Shown piece by piece: positions 17,582 to 25,608 of a stretch of 64,000 bases of DNA. Location: positions 18,471 through 82,470 of the forward strand of contig NZ_SNTY01000010.1 in NCBI RefSeq assembly GCF_004377485.1, given 5' to 3'. Made by a program: the position numbers and the translations under genes. Position 1 is the stretch's first letter. Each line of letters begins with the position of its first letter. The notes beneath the pieces were generated by a model, which was given only the letters and a program-made list of their open reading frames with translations, did not search any database and was not told where the DNA came from. The stretch is from Alkanindiges illinoisensis (GTDB lineage Bacteria > Pseudomonadota > Gammaproteobacteria > Pseudomonadales > Moraxellaceae).

Positions 17582-18075
17582 GCTGATTTGGCTGCTGGCT
17601 TGTGCCGATATTTTTGCACAGCGATTATTACCCCGCCAATTATCCCCAAGACCAGACAAAGCAAATGCAACTGGTTTATGGTGATGATGCCTAGCCATGG
17701 ATTACCACGCAGCAAGGGCCAAAAGGGATTTATATCACTGTGCATGATGGCATCAAGGGCAATATGGGAAAATGTGCCAACATAGGCACTGATAAAGCCA
17801 ACCGGCCACGTGATTAGCCATTGATCATACATAAAACAACGTAGCACCCACTGGCTAATAGGCTTGCCAATCAATGCTGCAAACGTACCAATCAGCAGTG
17901 CGCCACCCAAGCTATGACTGATGCCATGCAATACCGGCCAGCCATAAATGATGCCCAGCAATGGCTCAATATCCATAAGCACCTGCGAACCTGCAAAAAT
18001 CATCAGGCTAAATTGTCTTTGGCCAATGGCTTTGGCCGCCAGTCCTGCACCTAGATGAATGGGAGTAAATGGCAT
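17578..18075 (-). CDS. YdjM-like membrane-bound metal-dependent hydrolase
   Basis: A 165-residue protein with four or five membrane segments. It begins MPFTPIHLGAG, with the histidine and later acidic/histidine residues ('MDIEPLL', 'HGISHSLGGALL', 'GTFSHIALDAIMHSD') that mark the YdjM/DUF457 group of predicted membrane metallohydrolases. In E. coli ydjM is LexA-regulated. Its stop codon overlaps the start of the ATL gene by ATGA, linking the two in translation. The substrate is unknown. No LexA box was recognised in front of it. Confidence 0.75.
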   Translation of the reverse strand: MPFTPIHLGAGLAAKAIGQRQFSLMIFAGSQVLMDIEPLLGIIYGWPVLHGISHSLGGALLIGTFAALIGKPISQWVLRCFMYDQWLITWPVGFISAYVGTFSHIALDAIMHSDINPFWPLLRGNPWLGIITINQLHLLCLVLGIIGGVIIAVQKYRHKPAAKSA

Positions 18076-18115
18076 GCGAAATAATTACCCCATGTTCAGC
18101 ATTACGTTGCTGTTA

Positions 18116-18433
18116 TTAATAAGGTGCATCAAGCTGAATCAGGGCTGCCATGACTTTTTTGTTATGGGCATACTTTTTACGAAAGGCCTTTTCTTCCTGA
18201 TCCATACTGCCGCAACGTAATTTTTCCATTTCACGGTTCAGCTCGGCATCACGTTCAGAACGATCCCCATTAAACTCACCGGCAAAATGCCCACACAGTT
18301 CATAGCGATTCAGAAATTGCTGAGCCTCTTTGGGTAGCGCATTCTTGCTGGCTGCATTAACCGGACTGGCAAAGGCTGGAATACTTATCGTGCTTAACAG
18401 CAAGCTGACGGACAATAAAATTTTTGCAGGCAT
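18116..18433 (-). CDS. Small secreted protein of unknown function
   Basis: A 105-residue protein with a signal peptide (about residues 1-22, cleavage after A-F-A). The mature part has two cysteines ('YELCGHFAGE', 'KLRCGSMDQ') likely to pair in the periplasm, and a charged helical body. Similar small proteins occur in Acinetobacter without assigned role. It is 40 bases upstream of the YdjM-like gene on the same strand and may share a transcript with it. Confidence 0.7.
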   Translation of the reverse strand: MPAKILLSVSLLLSTISIPAFASPVNAASKNALPKEAQQFLNRYELCGHFAGEFNGDRSERDAELNREMEKLRCGSMDQEEKAFRKKYAHNKKVMAALIQLDAPY

Positions 18434-18542
18434 TATTTTAATTCACTTTGTTGTAATCACTGGTTTATTTACCAGCGCACTGCTAGCAATACGCTGGTGT
18501 TCATAAAGTTTTCTTAATGCAATGCGTTATTAGTGCAATGCG

Positions 18543-19760
18543 TTAAAAGGAATCACCCGGCACACGCACCCAGCCTTCCATTAAAATACGGGCGCTACGG
18601 CTCATGATAGCCTTGGTCACAGTCCACTCACCATTCACTTGCCTGGCTTCGGCACCCACGCGCAATGTACCGGAAGGATGGCCAAACCGCACTGCCTGTC
18701 GACCTTCACCAGAAGCACTGGCACCACCTGCTGCCAGATTCACCAGCGTGCCCGGAATAGCTGCGGCTGTCCCAATCGCCACTGCTGCCGTGCCCATCAT
18801 GGCATGGTGCAGCTTGCCCATGGACAACGCACGTACCAGCAGGTCAACGTCATTAGCTTTAATCTCTTTGCCGCTAGACGCCACATAATCCTTTGGCTTG
18901 GCCACAAAGGCAATTTTTGGGGTGTGCTGTCGCGTGGCAGCCTCGCTTGGGTCTTTAATCAAGCCCATGCGCAACGCCCCAGCAATACGAATGGCTTCAA
19001 ACTTGGCCAGCGCCGCAGGGTCGGTATTGATGGTTTCACGCAGTTCGGTGCCTGTATAGCCAATGTCTTCTGCATTCACAAATACAGTAGGAATGCCCGC
19101 ACTAATCATGGTGGCTTTTAGAGTGGTTATTCCCTCTACACCTTCAACCTCCAGTTCATCCACCAGATTGCCGGTAGGAAACATGGAACCTTCGCCGTCT
19201 TCGGATGGATTCATGAATTCCAGTACAATTTCTGCGGCTGGAAACGTCACGCCATCCAGCTCAAAATCACCGGTTTCCTGCACTTCCCCATTGGTTACAG
19301 GCACATGCGCAATAATGGTTTTGCCAATGTTGGCCTGCCAGATACGCACTTCGCACATGCCATTTTGTGGAATGCGGCTTGGGTCTACCAGCCCGGCATG
19401 CAGCGCAAAGGCACCTGCCCCAGTGGACAAATTGCCGCAGTTGCCGCTCCAGTCTACAAAGGCCTTGTCAATGGATACCTGACCATACAGATAATCAACA
19501 TCGTGATCTGGCTGGCTGCTTTTGGACAAGATTACGCACTTGCTGGTGCTCGACGTTGCACCACCCATGCCATCAATATGCGCGCCGTACGCATCAGGGC
19601 TGCCAATCACGCGCATAAACAGCTTGTCACGCGCAGCACCGGGCACTTGCGCTGCTTCGGGCAGATCAGTTAAGCGAAAAAACACCCCTTTGCTGGTGCC
19701 ACCACGCATATAGGTGGCCGGGATTTTAACTTGTGGCGCGTAGGTTTGGGTGGCAGTCAT
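18543..19760 (-). CDS. prpF: 2-methylaconitate cis-trans isomerase PrpF
   Basis: A 405-residue enzyme of the 2-methylcitrate cycle for propionyl-CoA. It isomerises the trans-2-methylaconitate made by AcnD to the cis form that aconitase hydrates. 'YMRGGTSKGVFF' near the N-terminus and 'SGNCGNLSTGAGAFAL' (about residue 105, with the active-site cysteine region) match the PrpF/DUF453 fold of two diaminopimelate-epimerase-like domains. In relatives acnD and prpF are adjacent; here acnD lies about 7 kb away (26651-29275) with unrelated genes between, and neither prpB nor prpC is in the window. Its ribosome-binding site is weak. Confidence 0.95.
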   Translation of the reverse strand: MTATQTYAPQVKIPATYMRGGTSKGVFFRLTDLPEAAQVPGAARDKLFMRVIGSPDAYGAHIDGMGGATSSTSKCVILSKSSQPDHDVDYLYGQVSIDKAFVDWSGNCGNLSTGAGAFALHAGLVDPSRIPQNGMCEVRIWQANIGKTIIAHVPVTNGEVQETGDFELDGVTFPAAEIVLEFMNPSEDGEGSMFPTGNLVDELEVEGVEGITTLKATMISAGIPTVFVNAEDIGYTGTELRETINTDPAALAKFEAIRIAGALRMGLIKDPSEAATRQHTPKIAFVAKPKDYVASSGKEIKANDVDLLVRALSMGKLHHAMMGTAAVAIGTAAAIPGTLVNLAAGGASASGEGRQAVRFGHPSGTLRVGAEARQVNGEWTVTKAIMSRSARILMEGWVRVPGDSF

Positions 19761-19883
19761 TGTGGTTCCAGTACGTTGTTAAAATTTGGCGCTATTATAA
19801 CGGCATTAAATCGGGGGTTATAGGCACTTTCTTCCCTGTGTTGAGCGTGAGGTGCCAGTATTTGAACAAGGCCTTCAGCTTCA

Positions 19884-21041
19884 TTATTTTTTAACGTGTT
19901 TTCTTACAATTGCCACCCGGGTTGGTAAATCCCATGCGCCACCCATCTCGACCATGCGGCACATACCTGTGGTGGAATCATCGGTTTGAATAAACTGCTG
20001 GCCGTTCCATGTCCATTCTTCATGTGACCAGCAATCTCCCAAGCCACGACCTTTTTGCGCCGCACTGATTACCCCATCGGCATAATCGGAAGCACCCGTT
20101 GTGACCAGTTTGGGCTGATAGGGCTTTTGTGCATTGATTACCCAGTAGCCATAGCCTTCATTGTATGCCCCTCGCCAGCACAATCCGCTGGCTAGCAGTT
20201 GATGGCTATTTAAAGGCTGAATATCCATCTCAAATTTTGCAGAGTCATCTTCGCCATTCATGACCGGGCAATAATCGTCATCTGTTTTTGGAGTTTGGGC
20301 CAGTATTTCCTTTTTAAGCTGAACCAAATCCACGGATTTTGCCAGACGCTTTAAAGCAGGGCTTTCCACGGGTTTTATCCAGTTCACCACCGGCATTGGC
20401 AATGCAGGCAAAACGCTGGCCTCAGTTTTTTTACCTTTGTGCACTAAAGCGCTAGTGGTGCCAACTCGTCCCTGCACGTCATCCATTTTAAGCAATACCG
20501 CAGCGGCACCCTGCCCGGATAGGTTCCACGTATCCTGTCCCGACCTAAACTGAATTACGGTGTGACCTGCCAGTGCGGCAATTAATGCCTGAATTTGTGC
20601 ACTCGACAAATGACCATCCAGCCCCTCGCCATTTAATAAAACCTTGCCATAGCTGGTGTTATTGATAAACAACTGAACCGCTTGAGGTGACGGCTGATTT
20701 TCTACATAACCCGTGTTGCCCAGCTTTACCTGACCATTAACATTTTGGCCTGCCCCGGCTTTACGGGTGAGTAAGACCGATACCGGAAAACTGTCACCAT
20801 CATCCGTTTGATAACCTGCTGCGCGGCAAGTGCGTGTATTGTCGCAGGCCACTTCCCAGTCCTGATGCGAAAAATGAATGCCTTTTCCAGAATCTGTATT
20901 TGTACCTGTTGCTGCATACGTCATGCCGGGCATCAGAACCAAAGCGCAAACTGCTTTTTGAATTACCGCTTTTTTAATCAGTGCTTTTTGAATTATGATT
21001 TTTTTATACATCGCCTGACTTGGTTTTTGGCAAAATTGCAT
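19884..21041 (-). CDS. DUF1176 domain exported protein
   Basis: A protein of about 385 residues with an N-terminal signal that contains a small internal repeat (IQKALIKKAVIQKAV), followed by a cleavable A-rich end (T-Y-A-A). The mature part begins with the 'HQDWEVACDNTRTCRAAGYQ' pattern of DUF1176 and keeps the paired cysteines, also seen later ('DDYCPVMN', 'LGDCWSHEEW', 'TGMCRMVEMGG'). It is presumably periplasmic; the role of DUF1176 proteins is unknown. A second methionine at residue 11 (21011) might be the start. It is expressed between prpF and the Ada-like gene on the same strand. Confidence 0.8.
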   Translation of the reverse strand: MQFCQKPSQAMYKKIIIQKALIKKAVIQKAVCALVLMPGMTYAATGTNTDSGKGIHFSHQDWEVACDNTRTCRAAGYQTDDGDSFPVSVLLTRKAGAGQNVNGQVKLGNTGYVENQPSPQAVQLFINNTSYGKVLLNGEGLDGHLSSAQIQALIAALAGHTVIQFRSGQDTWNLSGQGAAAVLLKMDDVQGRVGTTSALVHKGKKTEASVLPALPMPVVNWIKPVESPALKRLAKSVDLVQLKKEILAQTPKTDDDYCPVMNGEDDSAKFEMDIQPLNSHQLLASGLCWRGAYNEGYGYWVINAQKPYQPKLVTTGASDYADGVISAAQKGRGLGDCWSHEEWTWNGQQFIQTDDSTTGMCRMVEMGGAWDLPTRVAIVRKHVKK

Positions 21042-21158
21042 AAAGTACTCACTGGTTTTTTGCTGGTTTTCTATGCCTTAAGCATACAAGCTGTCGACTT
21101 TGCGGTTGGTATTTTTGTGTTTCCTTTGCTGTTAGCCCTTAGTCTTGTCCGGGTTAAT

Positions 21159-22100
21159 TTATGAACCAACCACTTCATCAGCAGGCGCAATTTGCAGGCT
21201 TTCCCAGGTTTGAATCAGTTGTTTTTTTGCTATGCCCCAGCGATAGCCACCGAGCGCCCCACTTTCCCGAATGACCCGATGGCAGGGAATCAGCCATGCG
21301 ACCGGATTGGCACCAATGGCATTGGCCACTGCCCGTGATGCCTTGGGATAACCCAGCGTATTGGCCAGCCCGGAATAACTGACCAGACTACCCGATGGAA
21401 TTTTCAACAAAGCCCGCCATACGGCCACCTGAAAATTGGTGCCCGACACATGCAGCGAAAACGGCTTTTGCAGGCTGTCGTGCTTATACTGTTGGTGGTG
21501 CTCGTATTGCAACGGAAACATACCGTGAACCAAAGGCGCTGTTAAGGCGTGGTTGTGCTGTAAGGTGCTCAAGGGCCATGCCTGTTGCAAGGCGGCCAGT
21601 TCCTGTTCTAGTGAACTAAAATCAATAAAGCTGGCCTTGCAAATCCCCCGCGAAGTCATGGCAATAAATAATGGCCCAAACGGGGTGGCATGCACGCCAT
21701 AATCAAGCTGCAAATCCCGGCCCTTTTGCTTAAACTCGCCCGGTGTAACGGCTTCAAGCTGCACAAAATGATCATGCAGGCGCGAACTGCCGCTTAGGCC
21801 AATATCATGTGATACCTCCAGCACTGAGCGTGACTGCTGCAATAACTGCTTGCCACGTTCAAGGGTTAACACCTGCAAAAATCGTTTGGGCGTGGTGCCG
21901 GCCCACTGGCAAAACAGGCGCTGAAAGTGAAACGGGCTTAGATGCACCTGCGCGGCCACTTCCTCAAGACTGGGTTGCTCGCCCGCATGATCCACCAGAT
22001 AGGCAATGGCTTTTTCAATGCGCTTATAGTTTTCACCATGCGGGTTGATAGGGCTCGCAGCAAAGTTCTTAGCGTGTAGATCATCAGGATTAAGCAGCAT
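21159..22100 (-). CDS. Ada-like AraC regulator fused to methylated-DNA cysteine methyltransferase
   Basis: A 313-residue fusion of an AraC-type DNA-binding domain (about residues 25-125, 'EVAAQVHLSPFHFQRLFCQW') and an O6-methylguanine-DNA methyltransferase domain (about 140-300). The acceptor motif I-P-C-H-R-V-I is intact near residue 275 and preceded by 'ASRAVANAIGANPVAWL'. The N-terminal zinc/phosphotriester domain of E. coli Ada, with its Cys38 switch, is missing, so methyl-phosphotriester sensing cannot work as in E. coli. It repairs alkylated guanine and may regulate repair genes. It lies a few kb from the ATL and Mpg-type repair genes. Confidence 0.9.
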   Translation of the reverse strand: MLLNPDDLHAKNFAASPINPHGENYKRIEKAIAYLVDHAGEQPSLEEVAAQVHLSPFHFQRLFCQWAGTTPKRFLQVLTLERGKQLLQQSRSVLEVSHDIGLSGSSRLHDHFVQLEAVTPGEFKQKGRDLQLDYGVHATPFGPLFIAMTSRGICKASFIDFSSLEQELAALQQAWPLSTLQHNHALTAPLVHGMFPLQYEHHQQYKHDSLQKPFSLHVSGTNFQVAVWRALLKIPSGSLVSYSGLANTLGYPKASRAVANAIGANPVAWLIPCHRVIRESGALGGYRWGIAKKQLIQTWESLQIAPADEVVGS

Positions 22101-22230
22101 GATGCAACCTCAGGCTGGTTTTACAATGGTTAATGCTTTGCTTGGTATAGCATTGACTGCATCATAACCATACTGACCAGCCTAAGCGACCCGAATCTTG
22201 CGCAATGCTTAAGCCAGTCATCACATCCGC

Positions 22231-23046
22231 CTAAAACTTCTCATAGGGCAGTAAATAACGCCACTCACCTACCGCCAGTTTGGCTTTCGACAAACGGCCA
22301 ATCCGTAAACGCCGTAGCTCCAGCACCTGCAAGCCCACCGCCTGACACATGGTTTCAATCTGGTCAAGCTGCACATTTTTTAAGGCAATACGCAAATGAT
22401 CTTCATTTTGCCAGCTCACTTTTGCGGCTGGCAGCAATTTGCCTTGCGCATAAAAACCCTGATTTAGGCGTCTTAAATCATCATCAGACAACTTGCCCTG
22501 TACCTTGACAATAAACTCCTGCTCCACCCGGCTGGCATCGTCAATCAGCTTGCGCGCGATGGACTTATCTTGTGTGTACACTACCAGGCCACTGGCCGCA
22601 CTTTCCAGCGGCAGCGTGGGAATAAGTTTTTGAAAATGTGAGCGCAAGGGACGAATATTGGAACGGTCATCCTTGGCCTGAGTCTCTAATGTAATGAGTT
22701 GCAAGGCATCAAATTTTAGCAAATCCAGTTGCTCAGGGCTTAGCTGGCTATGCATTTTGGGGTGATTCAAGCCACGTGCAATCAAGCTTTGCGTTAGGCC
22801 AAAATCATAGCCAGCAGGCTTGTTAAACAAAATGGTGACTGGTGCCAGCGGCTTTAAATTAGCGGCTGCATCCACCTCTACGCGCTGATCGGTAATCAGG
22901 TAATTGGGCTGTTCCACCACTACCCCATTCACCATAACCCAGCCACCAGCAATATAATGCTCGGCATCGCGGCGCGAACAGGCACGTAATTCACTCACTA
23001 CTTTGGCGAGGCGAACAGCTTCAGTCTTTGGTGCAGTCATCATCAT
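22231..23046 (-). CDS. RsuA/RluF-family pseudouridine synthase-like protein with altered catalytic residue
   Basis: A 271-residue protein with an N-terminal S4 RNA-binding domain (about 10-55, 'LAKVVSELRACSRRDAEHYI') and a pseudouridine synthase domain containing 'ILFNKPAGYDF'. In the catalytic motif (usually G-R-L-D-x-x-T/S-x-G-L) the sequence reads P-L-E-S-A-A-S-G-L-V-V: the aspartate needed for catalysis is a glutamate, encoded by GAA. The rest, including 'RVEQEFIVKVQG' and the C-terminal 'LELRRLRIGRL', is normal for RluF-like enzymes. It may be inactive or act as an RNA-binding factor. The substrate is unknown. Confidence 0.85.
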   Translation of the reverse strand: MMMTAPKTEAVRLAKVVSELRACSRRDAEHYIAGGWVMVNGVVVEQPNYLITDQRVEVDAAANLKPLAPVTILFNKPAGYDFGLTQSLIARGLNHPKMHSQLSPEQLDLLKFDALQLITLETQAKDDRSNIRPLRSHFQKLIPTLPLESAASGLVVYTQDKSIARKLIDDASRVEQEFIVKVQGKLSDDDLRRLNQGFYAQGKLLPAAKVSWQNEDHLRIALKNVQLDQIETMCQAVGLQVLELRRLRIGRLSKAKLAVGEWRYLLPYEKF

Positions 23047-23144
23047 TACTTCAATTACATCATGTGCTGCATTATACGCGCAAAACCATCATTTCATGTG
23101 GTCACTGGTAGGCTGATTAGAATGGCACTGCTAAAAGAGTAATG

Positions 23145-23825
23145 CTAAAACGGCACTGCTGATTCAAGCACCAGATGATGACCTTGCAAAGGGTGGGTTA
23201 ATGCCAGATAGCTGGCATGCAGGGCCAAGCGGTTTAACAGGCTGGCTGCGGGATTAAAATGGTACAGCTTGTCGCCAGTAATCGGATGGCCAATATGCGC
23301 CAGATGGACACGAAGCTGATGTGAACGCCCGGTAATGGGTTCCAGCAAAATCCGGCTAATGTCTTGTTCGGCATCGTATTCAAGCTGCTGGTATAAGGTT
23401 TTGGCAGGCTTGCCGATTTCAAAATCCACTTTTTGCTTGGGACGGTTGGGCCAGTCCGTGATTAGCGGCACCTCAATACTGCCGTCGCCAGCCAACTGCC
23501 CCTGCACCAGTGCCACATAATGCTTTTTGATGGCTCGACCCTGAAACAGTTTGCTGATAGCCACTTCTGCATCCCGATGCTTGGCAAACAGTAAAATGCC
23601 TGAGGTTGCCATATCCAGCCGATGCGTGACCTTGGCATACGGATATTTTTCCAAAACCCGTAAATACGCGCTGTCCTGATGTTCTGGCAAGCGACCGGGC
23701 ACGGACAGTAACCCCGCTGGTTTATCAATGACAATCAGGTCATCATCTTCATAAAGGAAAGTTAAAGGGCCTTGTGGCGGCGTGTAGATAAATTGGTCGT
23801 TTAGGGGCACAACAGTGGCTAACAA
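23145..23825 (-). CDS. rluA: RluA-type pseudouridine synthase
   Basis: A 226-residue enzyme without an S4 domain. The catalytic motif H-R-L-D-M-A-T-S-G-I is present near residue 68, together with 'VIDKPAGLLSVPGR' upstream and 'PITGRSHQLRVHLAHIGHPI' downstream. Length and lack of S4 fit RluA, which modifies U746 of 23S rRNA and U32 of some tRNAs. It lies about 100 bases upstream of the RluF-like gene on the same strand. The exact targets are inferred from the family. Confidence 0.85.
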   Translation of the reverse strand: MLATVVPLNDQFIYTPPQGPLTFLYEDDDLIVIDKPAGLLSVPGRLPEHQDSAYLRVLEKYPYAKVTHRLDMATSGILLFAKHRDAEVAISKLFQGRAIKKHYVALVQGQLAGDGSIEVPLITDWPNRPKQKVDFEIGKPAKTLYQQLEYDAEQDISRILLEPITGRSHQLRVHLAHIGHPITGDKLYHFNPAASLLNRLALHASYLALTHPLQGHHLVLESAVPF

Positions 23826-24137
23826 TAAGATTTTAAGAGTCCGTAGTATACAGGGCTACTTTGCATGAATAAGCATAAATTGCTTTCATCATTTTGCAAC
23901 CATCACTCAACCATACATTCATTCAACCACGCATTGGCCGCCTGTTATTAAAATATTGCTAGAACGATATCGCGCGGCATTAATAAATCATTTGCAAAAA
24001 TACGGTTTCGACAAGATCAACTATCGCAGCCTAAGCTTGTCGAAGGCTAGCGCATGACTTATAAAAGAAATCTAATCCAGCGCGATACACGCCAAAGATC
24101 TACTCGTAATTGGTCGATGCAATACCAGAACAACAGA
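23826..24137. repeat. Intergenic region with a REP-like inverted repeat
   Basis: This 312-base stretch holds no gene. At 24007-24015 and 24036-24044 lies a 9-bp perfect inverted repeat (TTCGACAAG / CTTGTCGAA) with a 20-base loop. The core, with GCCTAAGCTTGTCGAAGG on the right arm, resembles the widely distributed REP-type sequence (CTTCGACAAGCTCAGG) found between genes of many proteobacteria, here degenerate. Confidence 0.4.
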
Positions 24138-24527
24138 TTAAGGGCGATAAATGGCGCACAATTTATTGCCGTCTGGATCACGCACATACGCAAGATGCAA
24201 TGCTCCCAGACTGGTTTGGCGTAGGCCCGGCACGTCTTCAATGGATGTACCGCCATTGGCAACCGCCACATCATGGAATTCCTTTACTTGTTCAGGCGAG
24301 TTACATTTGAAGCCAATGGTTGCCCCATTTGCACAAGTTGCAGGTTCGTCATTGATGGGTTCGCTAATGCCAAATGTATTACCATCATGGCGATAAAAAA
24401 GTCGAGTATGCCCAGAATTTGAAACATTTAAAAATGGCTCACCTGCCCCTAAAACAGCCAGCACTTTATTATAGAAAGCTTTTGAGCGTTCAATGTCATT
24501 AGACCCGACCATGATGTGATTAAACAT
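24138..24527 (-). CDS. VOC-family (glyoxalase-like) protein
   Basis: A 129-residue protein with the paired beta-alpha-beta-beta-beta modules of the vicinal oxygen chelate fold: 'NHIMVGSNDIERSKAFYNKVL' at the N-terminus and 'YVRDPDGNKLCAIY' at the C-terminus. Metal ligands typical of glyoxalase I-type enzymes appear (H4, E near the C-terminus is replaced by a C in 'KLCAIY'), so it may be a non-canonical member. It is transcribed alone. Possible roles include isomerase, dioxygenase or resistance protein; none can be assigned. Confidence 0.85.
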   Translation of the reverse strand: MFNHIMVGSNDIERSKAFYNKVLAVLGAGEPFLNVSNSGHTRLFYRHDGNTFGISEPINDEPATCANGATIGFKCNSPEQVKEFHDVAVANGGTSIEDVPGLRQTSLGALHLAYVRDPDGNKLCAIYRP

Positions 24528-24662
24528 ATTTTTCCTTTCCTTAATTTTGGGATATTTGAGTTGGACTGTAGGCTAACACTATTAGGATTTCAGCAATAGA
24601 TATATGGCTTTTGATGACCGCCACGTTTATACCGATATAATTTTTTATGATCAGATCACTGT

Positions 24663-24981
24663 TCAAGCAAAACTCTCATCAATATTTGCACCATTCTTCA
24701 AGGCATACCTTTTAATTATTTTGGCAAGCTGATAAGGCTGCTTAATGCACTTTATACAAGGATGACTTTCTGCTTCAACGTGCGTAATCACAAGTACTGT
24801 ACCCAGTAAAAAGAAACTCCATGGCTGTCGATCAACAATATAAAAGCCCTTAACATCTTCCAGCTTAACGATGGTAGTTTCCTCATCTAAAAAACTTGCT
24901 GAAAGATGTACACAGTACGAGAAGTTATTTTCAACTAAATTGAAATGATAAAAAGCGATGTTTAGTAAGCCCTAATTCCAT
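24663..24981 (-). pseudogene. Frameshifted small PH-domain-like protein
   Basis: The frame begins with an ATG at 24981 that overlaps the stop of the preceding gene as TAATG and reads MELGLTKHRF, then hits a stop after 16 codons. The next frame, from about 24952 to a TGA at 24663, is open for about 95 codons and reads coherently: 'LEDVKGFYIVDRQPWSFFLL' through 'GTVLVITHV' and 'CIKQPYQLAKIIKRYALK', a pattern like bacterial PH (bPH2/DUF304-type) domains. The two join if a five-T run (24950-24954 on the plus strand, as A) is read as four. It is either a single-base frameshift or an assembly error. Confidence 0.6.
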
Positions 24982-25598
24982 TATAGATCTAAAACGGCTA
25001 ATTTCTGTGCCAAGATATCCTCTGATAGCGACTTTCGATAATAGGAGTAACTCACGCTTCCATTCATAGCTCCTAAAACAACTGGAGCAACCTCTGAAAC
25101 ATCATTTGTTAATAGTACAGTGAAAGCTGGTTTATCTCCCACTTTTAAGGTCCTATGTAATACACCTGCTTTCATCGTATAAGCTTGACCAGACTTATAT
25201 ACCGTACGATTACTTTCTGAAACTCGTAATACTTCATTCGACTTTATTAAGATAGAGCTATCAGCTCTGTATTGAGTTGAATATTTAGCATATTCCTGCC
25301 CACTTTCATGAAAAATATATTCAATATTCTCAATTGCTCCATGGAAAACCCAACTTTTAAAATCAAACAAATGATCATGTATTAAACAATCAGAAGATTG
25401 TTCAATCTCATCATTAGCTTCAACCCAACAATGTAGACGTATCTTTTTAGAGCCTTCGCTCATTAATGTACATGCTAAAAAACCTAATGGATGTAATTTG
25501 AAGGGAACACCAATTTCTCGACGCAATATTAGAAGATCAGAAATAGAAACAACCTGATTTTCTAATGCATTAACAAGAGTTGAAAAGGATATAGTCAT
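24981..25598 (-). CDS. Cupin-like protein of an AT-rich cassette, function unknown
   Basis: A 205-residue soluble protein, not recognised by name. Residues about 90-115 ('LIHDHLFDFKSWVFHGAIEN') and 145-160 ('YTMKAGVLHRTLKV') look like the two histidine motifs of a cupin barrel, with H-x-H in the first and a single H in the second; the spacing is suggestive of a metal-binding or signal-binding barrel. It begins 10 bases after the stop of the membrane protein gene and its stop overlaps the next start as TAATG, so the three genes form one tight operon. Base composition is clearly lower in GC than acnD, suggesting acquisition by transfer. Confidence 0.6.
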   Translation of the reverse strand: MTISFSTLVNALENQVVSISDLLILRREIGVPFKLHPLGFLACTLMSEGSKKIRLHCWVEANDEIEQSSDCLIHDHLFDFKSWVFHGAIENIEYIFHESGQEYAKYSTQYRADSSILIKSNEVLRVSESNRTVYKSGQAYTMKAGVLHRTLKVGDKPAFTVLLTNDVSEVAPVVLGAMNGSVSYSYYRKSLSEDILAQKLAVLDL

Positions 25599-25608
25599 CT
25601 TAATTTTT

